A stretch of 53,773 nucleotides of DNA from Neomegalonema sp. (GTDB taxonomy: Bacteria; Pseudomonadota; Alphaproteobacteria; Rhodobacterales; Rhodobacteraceae). The DNA is taken from NCBI RefSeq assembly GCF_028688855.1, contig NZ_JAQTXI010000022.1, positions 1-53,773 on the forward strand, given 5' to 3'. Position 1 is the stretch's first letter, and every line of letters starts with the position of its first letter. Position numbers and translations under genes: made by a program. Under the pieces are notes generated by a model that worked only from the letters and a program-made list of their open reading frames with translations, was not told the DNA's origin and did no database searches. Below, in pieces: positions 27,701 through 37,014 of the stretch.

Positions 27701-30700
27701 GCTCTCGACCAGCCGCGCGGCGTTGACGTTGATCTCCAGCCGGATCGCCGTGCGGCGGTCGGGATCAAGCTCGCGCTGGAGGACGGAATCGCCGGAGTCG
27801 AGCAAGGCATCCAGAGTGGACTCCGCCTTCGGCCCCAGAAACTCAAGCCGACCGGCCCGCCCGGCGGAGATCTGGCCGGCGTCCATGGCTGCGAACTGCA
27901 GATCGACCGGATGTTCGAAGGTCTCCATCAGGGCGGTTTCATCCGCGGCCTCCGCATCGGCGGCTTCCCCCGGGATGCGGGTGGCCATGGTCGCCTGGAT
28001 CCAGGCGCTGGGCGGATCGGCGGATTCTCCGGCGTCGGGCGGGGCGTCGGAGCGCTGCGCGAAGACTCTGACCGCGCGCTGCTTTCCGGGGTCGAAACCG
28101 CCTTCCAGCACGCCCAGGGCGCTCATCAGGCTGGCGGCGACTCCGGATCTGAGGCTCTCGCCCTTCCCGAGGCGGAGGCGGAATGCGACCGACTCCGCGG
28201 GACGTCCGGAGACGCCGAGATCCGCCTCGAAATCTCCGTCCGGATCGGCGATCAGGATGACGTCGCTGTCGCGTCCGACCTGTTTCAGGTCGATCTCCTG
28301 CTGGCCGGGAACGGCGCGGAATTCGTCCACCGCGTCGACGCCGTATTCGCCTCCGCCGCGAAGGGCTCCTGCGCGCAGCCGCAACTTCAGTTGCGCGCCC
28401 GGAGCTCTGGCGGCCTCCAGGGCGGCTTCGTCCGCAAACTCCAGCTCCAGCCGGATGTCGGGATCTCCATTGCGGGCGGGAGTCGGCTGGCTCTTGTAGA
28501 GCAGGGTCAGCTTCGCCGAGACCGGCGCCTCGGCGCGCAGGACCGGGGGCCGGATCTCGCGCTCGACGACCCGGAGCGAGCTGCGTCCGCCCATCGTGTC
28601 GACGGCGACGACCTTGTAGACCACGCTGATCCTCCGGCCCGGCAGGACATGGCTCCGCCAGACCTCCCGCGGATTGCGGCCGGAGGGAATCGGCGTGCCC
28701 AGAAGCAGCGCCCGGAGATCGGGCGGCAATCCGCCGAGGCTCAGATCGTCGCAGAGATGCGTCCGGATTCCCGAGCGCTCCGCGAGGATCCCGTCTTGCC
28801 CATCCTTGACGAAAGCGACGGGGGCCGCGCTCTTGGTGCGGAATTCAGCCGCATGGGCTCTCTCCATGCCTTCGAAGCTGCGCTCGATCTGGTAATGCGC
28901 CAGCATGGCTTCGGGATCGGATCCGGCGCTGCCGGAGGCTCCGAAGGCCGGTTCTAGATCCCAGAGCAGCTTGAAGCCGTCGGCGCCCTTTTCGACCCGC
29001 GCGCCGGCCAGCCGCGGCTCCCGCCGGGAGAAGCTGTCTTCGGGGCGAGCCAGCAGGGAGACTCCGCATTCCAGATGCTCCCAGCCCTTCTCCGTCCGGC
29101 AGCCCTTCCAGAGGGCGAATCCGGCCTCGCCCTCCTCGGTGAACAATCTGTCGAGAGCCTCCTCCGGGATGAGGAAGGTCAGCCCGAAATCGCGCGCCAG
29201 CAGTTTCCCGCCGCCGCCGAGGGCTTGCAGTTCGTCGTCCCGGCTCCAGCCCATGTCCGGGCCCAGCCGTCTTGCGCGCTCGGCCAGAACGAAGAGGCTG
29301 TCGCCGATCGTGGCGATCGCCGAGCCGCGCCGCTCCTCGACCAGCAGCGAATGACGCATGGCCGCGTCGTCCATCTCCGTCCGCGAGGACTGCCGCCGCA
29401 GGGATTCGTCACGAGTCCTGACATGGGCGGATTTCTCCGGCTGGAGACGGATGGCGAAAGGCTCGGTGTAGGGGCGGGACCCCGTCCCGCCGAGGAAGCA
29501 GTCCGCCAGCAGCAGGCCGAGGCTGATCTCCCCGCCCTCGTCTTCGCCGATGACCAGATCATGGTCGAGCCGGATGGAGGTCTTGTCCTCAGCCTCGATC
29601 AGGGGCCGCTCGAAGCCGTTCCCGGTCAGCCGCCAGACCGAAGGCCGATCCTCACGGGGCTGGGAGTCTTCGAGCCATTTGATCCTGTATTCGGCTCCGG
29701 GGTTCTCCTGGAAAACAGGAGCCGCATCGGGATCATCTCCGTCCCCCGTCTCCCGCAAGGGCGGGGGTTCGCAGAAGAAGGTGGAGAGCGCGCGCTTCTG
29801 ACCCTCCAGATCGTCGCCAGGCACGAGCTGCATCAGATATCCGCGGATCCGGCTCCCCCCCGGAAGCGTGACAACGCCCGCGTCGAACAGCACCGCGCGG
29901 AAATCGGTCGCCCCGATCTTCCGGCCTTCTGGAGCGATCTCCCCCGTCCCGTCCTCCTCCTCCGGCGTCGCCTTTGTCCGACCTTTCGTCTCGTCCGGCG
30001 CATGGCGGGCGTCGGCGATGCGCGCGCGGGCGCTGCGGGAGGCTTCCGGCGCCGGGGCCGGAGCCAGCAGGGCGTCTTCGGCCGGAGGCTCGATTCCCAG
30101 CCCCAGTTCGAGGAAGCGGGCCACCCGGCTGCGGGCCTTGTCCAGCAGACGATTGTTGAAGGAGAAACCGAGCCCGACATGAATGTTGCGTCCGAAGGCG
30201 CGCAGGCCGATGGCCGCGTGAATCCGTCCGCCCAGGCCTTCGCCCGAGACGACGAGTTCGGCCGCGATCTCCACCGTCAGCCGGATCGAGAATCCGATCC
30301 TCAGAGTGATCCGCTTCCTGAAGATGCGGAAGGACAGCCAGACCGAAACCGAGAAGACCACCGTGATCTTCAGATCCACGTCGCCATAGAAGAGGGTGTC
30401 CCGTGGGTTCAGAGGAGCCAGCCAAGCGATGAACTTCCCGCCCAGGGCGAATTCGGCCAGCGCCGTGACGGAGGCCCCGAATCTGGAGGAGCCCACCCCC
30501 ACCCCGAAGCGGATATGGCCCCGCGCGCGGAAGGCGAGGCCGTAAAGCGTCGTGGCGTCTTCGATGCGCAACACCATGCCGCCCGAAAGCGAAAGATGGA
30601 AATTGTCCTCGGGCCTTCCCAGATCGAAGCCCAGCTCATGAGGCCAGCCGGTCTCGAAATGGAAAAGACCGGGGCGGATATAGAGCGTCGCGGAATAGCG

Positions 30701-33700
30701 CGTGCTGGAAAGCGCCTGCCTGATCGGTTCCGGAAGATCGGGACTGGAGCCGATATGTCCCTTCGGATCGGCGATGAACCGCGCCAGCAGCTCCTTGCGG
30801 GGAACCGAAAAATAGAGATAGCCGCGCAGGCCGGGGCGCGACTTCCATTCGGCTGCGGTCGGACTGTCGACCCAGTCATGATAATTCGTGGCGATCCAGC
30901 CGCGCACGGCGGCGAAGAAGGTCAGATCGCTGCGCACCGCCATCATGACGTTCATCAACAGCGGATTGGCCAGGCTCTTCTCGTTCTCCTCGTCATACCA
31001 GGAGGAGCTCACGGAGGCCGAGGTCAGCGAGATCGTCGCGCTCAGCGCCAGAGTCAGCGTCTCGCCCCTTTCCGTCGGCGACCAGGCCCACGGATTCATC
31101 GGGTCGATTGTGGCGCCGTCGAGCCCGCGCACCATTTCGCTCGGAGTCCTGGCTTGGTCGGCCGCCGCCAGCGCCACCAGATCGTAATTCTTGCCCATGG
31201 CCACCACCGCCGACCTGACCCATAGCGGGCCTATGGGCGTGTCGATCCGTTCGGACAGCTGCTCGGCCTCCCCGGCGATGAACATGGCGCGCCGTCGCGG
31301 GCCGCCGTCGCGCGGCGTCAGCTGCAGGAAGCCCGCCGTCGCGCCATAGGCGCCCAACCCCGTGATTCCGATCCGGGCGGTCGCCAGGAATCCCTTGCCG
31401 TTCATGCTGCGCATCTGTCCGGCGGGCGGCGCGACGGTCAGCGGCAGGTCGCCGTCGACGGCGATCGCGCTGCCCTCGATCCGCGCCAGCCCGCTGATCG
31501 AGATCGAAACGGTCAATCCTTCGGCGCGCAGGCGCGGAAGCGCGGATTTCGCCCTGTCGGGCGGCGCCAGCAGCAGTTCATGAGCGTCCACCTGCACGCT
31601 GACCGCATCGCCCGGCCCGTCGAAACGGATCTGTCCGGCGAGGCCGAAAGCGGGCGGGTGATCAGGCCAGGCCGGACTCGCCGGATGAAAGGAGATCGCC
31701 CGGATCTCGAAGTCGAAGACGTCGAACAATCCGGCCTCGACCGGAGGATCGAGCTCGGCCCGGAAATGGATGTGCCGCAGCAACTCCGAGGCGTCGCTGG
31801 TCAGCGGGGCTTCGTCGAAGACGATCTCGACATTGCTGATCCGCCTGGTCAACCCCGAGAGGAGCGGCCCCTCGGGGGGCTGCAGAGCGATCTTGCCCCA
31901 GAGCAGGAAATAGAAATGCGCCTTGCCGGGGCGCACCTCCTTGTAGCCCAGCCCGATGGCGCGCAGCTCGGTTTTCAGGAAGGTCGAGGTCGAGAACAGA
32001 GGCTCGTCCTCCTTTTCGAGGCGCGCATGGGCGCTGGACAGAGCCAGGCGCCCGCCACGATCGGCGAAGGTCAGGCTGATCTCGGCCAGGGCCTCGCCCA
32101 GCAGCTCCGGCGGCAAGGTCCCTGATCCCCAGATCGTTCCGCCCAGCAGCCGCCCTGAAGCGACCTTGATCCGGCCTTCGGCGAAGCGGAAAGGCCGCCG
32201 CACGCCCTCCAGCACCACCGGATGGCTCGGATCGACGGCCGCCGTCAGATCCAGTCCGCCGCGGCCCATGGCGAATTCCGTGATTTCAAAGCGCAGGCCG
32301 CCGCTGGCGGAAAGGCCGGAGTGGACCAGTTCGGCCCTGGCGTTCTCGCCCAGGGCCAGCCTCATGTCGCCGTCGGCCCAGGAGAGGGTGAAGGCGACGA
32401 AGGATGAGGCGTCAGGCTGCTTTTCCCTCACCGTCAGATCAAGGCCGAGCAATTGCGCCGTGAGCGCCGTCTCTCTCCTGATCTCGATCCTGTCTCCGCC
32501 GTCCATGCTCAGCCGCATATGGTCCAGATCAAGGATCAGATCGACTTCGCCGCCGGTCTTGAAATCGCCGATCGCAACCGTCAGCTTCGCCTTGATCTTC
32601 AGGGTCCGGCCCGCAAGGACCGGCTGCCCGAAGGTCACGCCGATGCTCTGGCTCAGGGCGCCTCCGCCCGTTCCGGCGGGCAGAAGCGCCAGGAGGCGCT
32701 CTTCGTCGAGATTGACGTCCAGCTTCAGATCGGCTTCCTCCGAGAGGCCGAGGGTCATGGGCTCCAGCGGGCCTGCGGATTTCGGGCTGCGCAACGTGAC
32801 GCCGCCGATCAGAGTGATCGCCTCGCCTTTGGCCTCTGCGATCGTCTGGAAGAAGCGGATGCGCCCGCGATGCAGGACGAGGGGCGCCAGAACGCGGTCC
32901 TTGGCCAGAAGGCCCGTCAGCTGCAAGACGTCTTCTCCAGCCTGTCCATCCTCCGGACGGCCGCCGATGGCGGCGCCGGGCGCGCCGCTCCGGTCCAGGA
33001 ACAGATTGGAGCCGAGCGTGAATCGCGCCTTCTCCGCGCCGCCTTGCAGAACCAGCCCGATCCAGTCGTCGCGCAGGTCGATCATCAGCCCCGGGTTCAG
33101 ATCCGCCGACAGGACGAGGTTCAGCCCCCGCCCGCCAAGACGGATCGTCCCGCCCGGCTCCGGGGCGGCGACCTGCCGCGACAGGAGGATCTGCACGGGC
33201 CGCCAGCCCGCCGGATCGAGGCGAAGCTCCAGGGCCAGCCGACCGCCCAGACGGCTTGAGACCTCATCCGACAGGTCGGTCGCCGTCCGGATCGCCTCCT
33301 CCAGCATCTGCGCCGCTCCCCGCCCGAGCGCGTTCAGCGCCGAGCCGGTCGCTTCGGCTCCTCTCTCGATCAGTCGCGCCATCCGGCCGAGCAGATCCCC
33401 GATCCATGACGCCAGGCGGATCAGAACTGCCGACGCGGAGCCGGGCTTGATGTCCTCCGTCGAGAAGGCGATGCGGATCAGCCCGCCCAGCCTGCCGATC
33501 AGCGAGTCGAGCGCAGCCTCATGGCCATCGACGACGACGGAGAGCTTGTCGATTTTGAACTGAGGTTCGCCGTTCCGGAGCGTGAGGATCAGATCTCCCG
33601 CGATCGTGAGCGTTCTGGCCTTGGGACCCGGATCCAGGATCACGCTGACCGTCACGCCCATGAGCGAGGTTTCGAACTCCGCCAGGCCTGTGGTCCCGGC

Positions 33701-34675
33701 TTGCGCGGTCAGCGTCAGCTTCTCGGACTTCGCCGCGATCCGGAGGCCCAGGTCCGGATGATCGAGCTGGACAGCGGGCGGATCCTTGATCTCGGCGCTC
33801 GCCATGACGACGCCTGAAATCCGGATTGGTTTATCGGCGCCCGGCGCAAGTTTAATCCGGAGATTCTCGATGGCGACAAGCTGCGTCGTCCCGATCCTGA
33901 CGACGATGGCCGCCGCTCCAATCTCGCCCTCGAGAGCGCCATCCTTCAGGGAGATCCGGGCCTCTGGCGCCGACCATTCCGTTTGGACTTCGCCCAGCCA
34001 GTCAGGCAGGGGCAAAACCAGAGGGAAGCCGAGTCCGGACAGATCCGGCGTCCAGTCGCTCAACCGGAGCCCTTGCAGGGGCCATTCCGGCAGACGCAGG
34101 TTGAACAGCGACATATCAGGCGTGCGGAGCCCCAGTCCGGCGACGAGATCCGCGCCGCTCAGCTTCACCAGGATCTCGACGTCGACATCGGCTTCAAGAT
34201 CAAGCTGGGCGTCCTCCGCCTGGGCCAGACGGAAGGCGCCCTTGAGGCGCGCCCTCGCTCCGGCGAGGAAGACCAGAGGCCCCTCCCCGCCTGGCACAAG
34301 CTGCGGAATGCGCAGCTCGGCCCAGGCCGTCCAGCCTTCGCCCTCCACGCCGAAGAATTTCCCTTCGGCGCCCATCTTCAACCGCAACGACGCCAGTTCG
34401 TCGCGCAGTCGCGCCAACGCGACCCCGGCGCCGTTTCTGACGATGGCGTCGAAAGATTCGAGATGGCGGACCCGGCCGTCCGCCTCCTCCGGTCGGGAGA
34501 TCGCTTCAAGATCAGCCTGCGAGATCCGGATCGGAGCGTCGAGCGTCAGGTCGGCCCGGGCGCCGCCTCCCGCCAGCGTGAGCGTGAGATGGTCGAATGC
34601 GCAGGAGCCGCCGTCGCAGACGCCGTTCAGCGCGAACGACAGCTCTCCATTCCCGGAGATGATGAGCCTGGTCAT
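24716..34675 (-). CDS. Giant protein of unknown function, 3319 residues (first gene of pair)
   Basis: An intact 3319-codon frame beginning MTRLIISGNGELSFALNG, with no signal peptide. The chosen Met is the first with matching protein pattern; an earlier in-frame extension of 37 codons looks non-coding. Residues 1 to about 1300 are beta-rich and repetitive in style, with stretches such as GLDLTAAVD and GRLLGGTIWGSGTL that recall AsmA-type groove proteins. Residues about 1325-1525 look strongly beta-sheet-forming (FSVSVWLSFRIF; ITLRIGFSIRLTVEIAAEL). Around 1580-1630 there is a charged linker. Near residue 1900 a fibronectin-III-like pattern appears (FKLLWDLEP, YQIERS, VYKVVAVDTMGGRSS). The C-terminal third is mixed and unassigned. 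These are impressions from residue patterns, and no family is claimed. Confidence 0.85.
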   Translation of the reverse strand: MTRLIISGNGELSFALNGVCDGGSCAFDHLTLTLAGGGARADLTLDAPIRISQADLEAISRPEEADGRVRHLESFDAIVRNGAGVALARLRDELASLRLKMGAEGKFFGVEGEGWTAWAELRIPQLVPGGEGPLVFLAGARARLKGAFRLAQAEDAQLDLEADVDVEILVKLSGADLVAGLGLRTPDMSLFNLRLPEWPLQGLRLSDWTPDLSGLGFPLVLPLPDWLGEVQTEWSAPEARISLKDGALEGEIGAAAIVVRIGTTQLVAIENLRIKLAPGADKPIRISGVVMASAEIKDPPAVQLDHPDLGLRIAAKSEKLTLTAQAGTTGLAEFETSLMGVTVSVILDPGPKARTLTIAGDLILTLRNGEPQFKIDKLSVVVDGHEAALDSLIGRLGGLIRIAFSTEDIKPGSASAVLIRLASWIGDLLGRMARLIERGAEATGSALNALGRGAAQMLEEAIRTATDLSDEVSSRLGGRLALELRLDPAGWRPVQILLSRQVAAPEPGGTIRLGGRGLNLVLSADLNPGLMIDLRDDWIGLVLQGGAEKARFTLGSNLFLDRSGAPGAAIGGRPEDGQAGEDVLQLTGLLAKDRVLAPLVLHRGRIRFFQTIAEAKGEAITLIGGVTLRSPKSAGPLEPMTLGLSEEADLKLDVNLDEERLLALLPAGTGGGALSQSIGVTFGQPVLAGRTLKIKAKLTVAIGDFKTGGEVDLILDLDHMRLSMDGGDRIEIRRETALTAQLLGLDLTVREKQPDASSFVAFTLSWADGDMRLALGENARAELVHSGLSASGGLRFEITEFAMGRGGLDLTAAVDPSHPVVLEGVRRPFRFAEGRIKVASGRLLGGTIWGSGTLPPELLGEALAEISLTFADRGGRLALSSAHARLEKEDEPLFSTSTFLKTELRAIGLGYKEVRPGKAHFYFLLWGKIALQPPEGPLLSGLTRRISNVEIVFDEAPLTSDASELLRHIHFRAELDPPVEAGLFDVFDFEIRAISFHPASPAWPDHPPAFGLAGQIRFDGPGDAVSVQVDAHELLLAPPDRAKSALPRLRAEGLTVSISISGLARIEGSAIAVDGDLPLTVAPPAGQMRSMNGKGFLATARIGITGLGAYGATAGFLQLTPRDGGPRRRAMFIAGEAEQLSERIDTPIGPLWVRSAVVAMGKNYDLVALAAADQARTPSEMVRGLDGATIDPMNPWAWSPTERGETLTLALSATISLTSASVSSSWYDEENEKSLANPLLMNVMMAVRSDLTFFAAVRGWIATNYHDWVDSPTAAEWKSRPGLRGYLYFSVPRKELLARFIADPKGHIGSSPDLPEPIRQALSSTRYSATLYIRPGLFHFETGWPHELGFDLGRPEDNFHLSLSGGMVLRIEDATTLYGLAFRARGHIRFGVGVGSSRFGASVTALAEFALGGKFIAWLAPLNPRDTLFYGDVDLKITVVFSVSVWLSFRIFRKRITLRIGFSIRLTVEIAAELVVSGEGLGGRIHAAIGLRAFGRNIHVGLGFSFNNRLLDKARSRVARFLELGLGIEPPAEDALLAPAPAPEASRSARARIADARHAPDETKGRTKATPEEEDGTGEIAPEGRKIGATDFRAVLFDAGVVTLPGGSRIRGYLMQLVPGDDLEGQKRALSTFFCEPPPLRETGDGDDPDAAPVFQENPGAEYRIKWLEDSQPREDRPSVWRLTGNGFERPLIEAEDKTSIRLDHDLVIGEDEGGEISLGLLLADCFLGGTGSRPYTEPFAIRLQPEKSAHVRTRDESLRRQSSRTEMDDAAMRHSLLVEERRGSAIATIGDSLFVLAERARRLGPDMGWSRDDELQALGGGGKLLARDFGLTFLIPEEALDRLFTEEGEAGFALWKGCRTEKGWEHLECGVSLLARPEDSFSRREPRLAGARVEKGADGFKLLWDLEPAFGASGSAGSDPEAMLAHYQIERSFEGMERAHAAEFRTKSAAPVAFVKDGQDGILAERSGIRTHLCDDLSLGGLPPDLRALLLGTPIPSGRNPREVWRSHVLPGRRISVVYKVVAVDTMGGRSSLRVVEREIRPPVLRAEAPVSAKLTLLYKSQPTPARNGDPDIRLELEFADEAALEAARAPGAQLKLRLRAGALRGGGEYGVDAVDEFRAVPGQQEIDLKQVGRDSDVILIADPDGDFEADLGVSGRPAESVAFRLRLGKGESLRSGVAASLMSALGVLEGGFDPGKQRAVRVFAQRSDAPPDAGESADPPSAWIQATMATRIPGEAADAEAADETALMETFEHPVDLQFAAMDAGQISAGRAGRLEFLGPKAESTLDALLDSGDSVLQRELDPDRRTAIRLEINVNAARLVESAAGNAALAPLIGGFDIFELDPLRAEAAEADAGAVAEMARLRGRLRVQPRSLAGMTPDRVASFSNLDVRYPSHGRRAELAAAPWSAPLAERPAKPGWYGLADNLAMFPEPVLRRLLTPAPDETLISSLLEPGPATRITAVLKWSEGEQEIGVLSADQGGPISAPGLRSWMSKLGFENRELDQAYAEWRRQGALPSGLARFGARLTFIVEGEQKDAAAFDPIPISLATPVHPMLEEMIARLAYASYQEGAEGAEYRRYEVVREEIGATDPSGGHMGFLEAHAEAADPYGWAALRSMGLAVGFRVYDMEEGRFLTGGALLDLVRRALEAAKANYGCVDLGAPFVELVDIPESFMWISGFDGRNASSGADRERILNSGLSVLQVSLRPRALAEAGPGRVRYARIDPAILGREPPEGWRLDLALDHGVVSWGLNGRGTLELLKAAEGRAWPARLILPDGRKDEALSAGGEIRSSAHPSVDLADVFGAFPALDGGTLKLLEEKTGAFGRFLSWLPPAALSGAPDLRAEGLEPHLERFAAWGERFLRHGGGATRAQASPPVCFALASLTDEAEQIRTPDGQGIVSAFFIDDREMGREIAFAVRPHGRYARLAAAVRREDPRAVTLAGGLPEAWRSAFVTVRLARTRALLKPSILWVGATQPREGTLPSCDLLVAQPADQVVGDANLSNRSRLQSAWTGVELAAVFRGRWRARRLTGLDLTGFEQAGTIPDLLSPVQSLLTEEDLRRLGVDAPDSWRGALRYSFIGLPHFFDVQALVHHSAGAVVSDFVTAPLPESPGILRFPPFAKEDGDMEVRRLARPPRWSIQPTKEGAGIMFDIPLIRNMDTTPGPVLAAWTGDGAVIAPALLLPDERVSYRLSLLGPDGSLLTPEFDILPTTPPDDDDERPEPFTLLASGEFEPGEIEVEALGLGGGPLSAPDDFWFWRLRCRALLSRRRYPTLPLDSGDLVAWASRRLGSFRLTAYRGSEALTIDVERPDDEGATS

Positions 34676-35176
34676 CAGGCGCCTCCCGCTCGATCCTGGT
34701 TGTGAACCCTGGTCGTCGGCGGCCCTGTGCCTCAGGGCCCTCCGGTCTTGCGGTGGTCGATCGGAATTCGCCGGTTCGCGTCGCAATCCTCAGAAGGAGA
34801 TCTCGCCTTGCATGAAACATCTCTCACGCGCAATCAGGACATGAAAATGTCCGATCAATATTCCGAAGACTCCGATATGCTCCTTATAGTGTATGCCGCT
34901 CCGAATATCAATCATGACCTGGAGCTTCCATGCGCTTCTTCGCCGGACGCCTCTCGGCGTCCATATCCGGGAGCGAAGAGCCCGAGATCCGAAGGCCTTT
35001 GCTGGCCGCATGTCCAGAAGCGCAGAGCAGGGATCGGCGTCGCGCAAACAAGGCCAGGCGCTTCCTGACGCCCGGCCTCTCCGCGCGCCTCCTCATGTGA
35101 ATTCACAACACGCAGATGAAAGATCAACGGGTTGTTCCAGAAGGGACGGATTTCAGGTCTGCCGGATATGCAGAGC
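34676..35176. other. Intergenic, leader region of the giant-gene operon
   Basis: No gene is supported in these 501 bp. The middle (about 34850-34920) is AT-richer than its surroundings, contains three TCCGA repeats and a leftward promoter-like sequence listed separately. The right part precedes the stop codon of the alpha/beta hydrolase gene. I saw no intrinsic terminator for that gene. Confidence 0.45.
34883..34911 (-). promoter_or_regulatory. Predicted sigma-70-type promoter for the giant-gene operon
   Basis: Reading leftward, TTGATA and TATAAG are separated by exactly 17 bp, each one base from the sigma-70 consensus hexamer. Transcription would begin near 34876, leaving a leader of about 200 nt before the first giant gene at 34675. 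Three TCCGA motifs surround the promoter and could be operator half-sites. Predicted only. Confidence 0.45.
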
Positions 35177-35788
35177 TCAGGACGCCGGATCGCCCGACTG
35201 CAGGAATCGCTGCAATCCGGCCAGTTCGGCCCGGCCGATCTGGTGGCCTCCGGGTTCGATGAGGCTCTCGACCCGGGCGCCCTGACGCGAGAACCAGTCG
35301 ATCAGCGCCAGAGACTGCGGAAGCGGACAGATCGGATCCTCGCGGCCCGCGCTGATGAAGACCGGCCTCCCCGCAAGATCGGGCTGCGCCTGAGGCTCCC
35401 ACGGAATCAGCGGATGCAGAAGCGCCGCCCGGTCGAACAGCTTCGGCTCCCGGAACAGCATCGCGGCCAGAATGTTGGCTCCGTTGGAGTAGCCGAAGGC
35501 GAAGAGAGGCCGGGGCGGATTCTCCGCCCGGACAGCCCGGACGAAATCCAGCATCCGGCCCGTGCGCAACGCGAGGTCCTCCATGTCGTAGACGCCTTCG
35601 CCGGTCCGGCGGAAGAAGCGGTTCGCGCCGTATTCCGACACGTCGCCGCGCGGCGCGACGATCCCGGCTTCCGGCGCCGTCCGCCGGATCAGATCCGTGA
35701 ACTGATGCTCGTCGCCGCCGGTTCCGTGCAGAGCCAGAATCACGGGCTGCGCAGGGGATCCCGCATGACGATGGCTGTGATAGGTCAT
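35177..35788 (-). CDS. Alpha/beta-hydrolase, phospholipase/carboxylesterase family
   Basis: A 203-residue cytoplasmic alpha/beta hydrolase. LALHGTGGDEHQF gives the oxyanion region, GYSNGAN the nucleophile elbow (Ser101), AGREDPICP the acid (Asp151) and EPGGHQIG the His (His182). Its size and motifs fit the carboxylesterase/phospholipase type (Pfam Abhydrolase_2) often found beside ring-cleavage dioxygenases, not the DmpD-type hydroxymuconic semialdehyde hydrolase, which is longer. The start was chosen at the Met before the conserved N-terminal strand; a 33-codon upstream extension lacks similarity. It lies downstream of the meta-cleavage arm on the same strand, about 180 bp away, so it may be co-expressed. 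The substrate is unknown. Confidence 0.8.
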   Translation of the reverse strand: MTYHSHRHAGSPAQPVILALHGTGGDEHQFTDLIRRTAPEAGIVAPRGDVSEYGANRFFRRTGEGVYDMEDLALRTGRMLDFVRAVRAENPPRPLFAFGYSNGANILAAMLFREPKLFDRAALLHPLIPWEPQAQPDLAGRPVFISAGREDPICPLPQSLALIDWFSRQGARVESLIEPGGHQIGRAELAGLQRFLQSGDPAS

Positions 35789-35970
35789 GGCGAAGGCTCC
35801 GTCGTCTGGAGGGCGGGCGGCCCGGATGCGCCGCGAATCCGTCGCCCGGAAGCCGGACAGCCTGATGCTTTCGGAGAAGCGCCGCAAGTCTCGAACCTGA
35901 GAGCGGCCCGGAGCGCGAGGTCTCCGCTCCGGGCCGCGCAGGTCGGGGATCGGGTCCGCCGCCCCGAGAG

Positions 35971-37014
35971 TCAGGACGCGGCTTTCGCCCGCTCGCGCGC
36001 CATGGTCATGGCGGCGTCCTGGATCATGTCTTCCTGGCCGCCGATCATCTTCCTGCGGCCCAGCTCGATCAGGATGTCGCGGGCGGGCACGCCGAAGCGT
36101 TCGGCGGCGCGTCGGGCCGGGAGCAGGAAGGTCGAATAGACTCCCGCATAACCGAGCGTCAGCGCCTCGCGGTCGACGCGCACCAGATGATCCATCATCG
36201 GGACCACCACGTCCTCCGCCAGATCCATCAGCTTGAAGAGATCCACGCCCGTCTCGATCCCCATCCGCTCGCAGACGGCGGCCAGAACCTCCAGAGGCGC
36301 ATTGCCCGCCCCCGCTCCGAGCCCCGCCAGAGAAGCGTCGATGCGGCTGGCGCCTGCGGCTATGGCGGCGATGGAGTTCGCGATTCCAAGCCCGAGATTG
36401 TGATGGCCGTGAAAGCCGATCTCGGTTTCAGGCTTCAGGGCGTCGCGCATGCGGGCGATGGCCTCGGTCACGTCGTCCGTGAGCATGTAGCCCGCCGAAT
36501 CCGTCACATAGACCGTCTGCGCGCCATAACTCTCCATGAGCAGGGCCTGTCCGGTCAGGCCCCTGGCGTCGTTGAGATGGGACATCATCAGGAAGCCCGT
36601 CGCATCCATCCCGAGCTTGCGCGCGAAGGCGATGTGTTGCGGCGAGGTGTCGGCTTCGGTGGAGTGGGTCGCCACATGCACCGAGCGCGCGCCGCAGTCG
36701 CAAGCCTCCTGCAATTCGCGCATGGTGCCGAGGCCGGGGATCAGCAGGACCGAAATGGTCGCCTGTTTCACGACTCCCGCCACCGCCGAGATATATTCCG
36801 CGTTCGAAGCCAGAGCCCGGCCATGCTGAAGGGAATTGCCGCCCAGCCCCGCGCCATGGGTCACCTGAAGATAGGGCACCCCCGCCGCATCCAGACCGGC
36901 GCCGATCTCGACCATCTGCGCCACGGAGATCTGTTCGCGCTTGGCGTGCATTCCATCGCGCAGGGTCATGTCGTGGAGGAGGACCTTGCGGCCTTCGAGC
37001 TTGCTCTTCGCCAT
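35971..37014 (-). CDS. dmpG: 4-hydroxy-2-oxovalerate aldolase
   Basis: A 347-residue class II pyruvate aldolase that cleaves 4-hydroxy-2-oxopentanoate to pyruvate and acetaldehyde. [15 protein letters not shown] holds the catalytic Arg-Asp pair, and [11 protein letters not shown] has the two metal-binding His residues. The C-terminal DmpG communication domain ([26 protein letters not shown]) is present; in the family it docks onto the acetaldehyde dehydrogenase to channel acetaldehyde. The ATG overlaps the dehydrogenase stop by one base (TGATG); a GTG one codon earlier would also work. Its partner gene is frameshifted here. Confidence 0.94.
   Translation of the reverse strand: MAKSKLEGRKVLLHDMTLRDGMHAKREQISVAQMVEIGAGLDAAGVPYLQVTHGAGLGGNSLQHGRALASNAEYISAVAGVVKQATISVLLIPGLGTMRELQEACDCGARSVHVATHSTEADTSPQHIAFARKLGMDATGFLMMSHLNDARGLTGQALLMESYGAQTVYVTDSAGYMLTDDVTEAIARMRDALKPETEIGFHGHHNLGLGIANSIAAIAAGASRIDASLAGLGAGAGNAPLEVLAAVCERMGIETGVDLFKLMDLAEDVVVPMMDHLVRVDREALTLGYAGVYSTFLLPARRAAERFGVPARDILIELGRRKMIGGQEDMIQDAAMTMARERAKAAS

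Noticed and set aside
25388..28957. Rightward open frame of about 1189 codons opposite the first giant gene
   Set aside because: Same reasons: low-complexity Arg/Gly/Gln-rich translation, antisense to a frame with balanced composition.
35177..35788. 2-hydroxymuconic semialdehyde hydrolase (DmpD type)
   Set aside because: The protein is only 203 residues and its GYSNGAN elbow and overall pattern match the carboxylesterase/phospholipase group.
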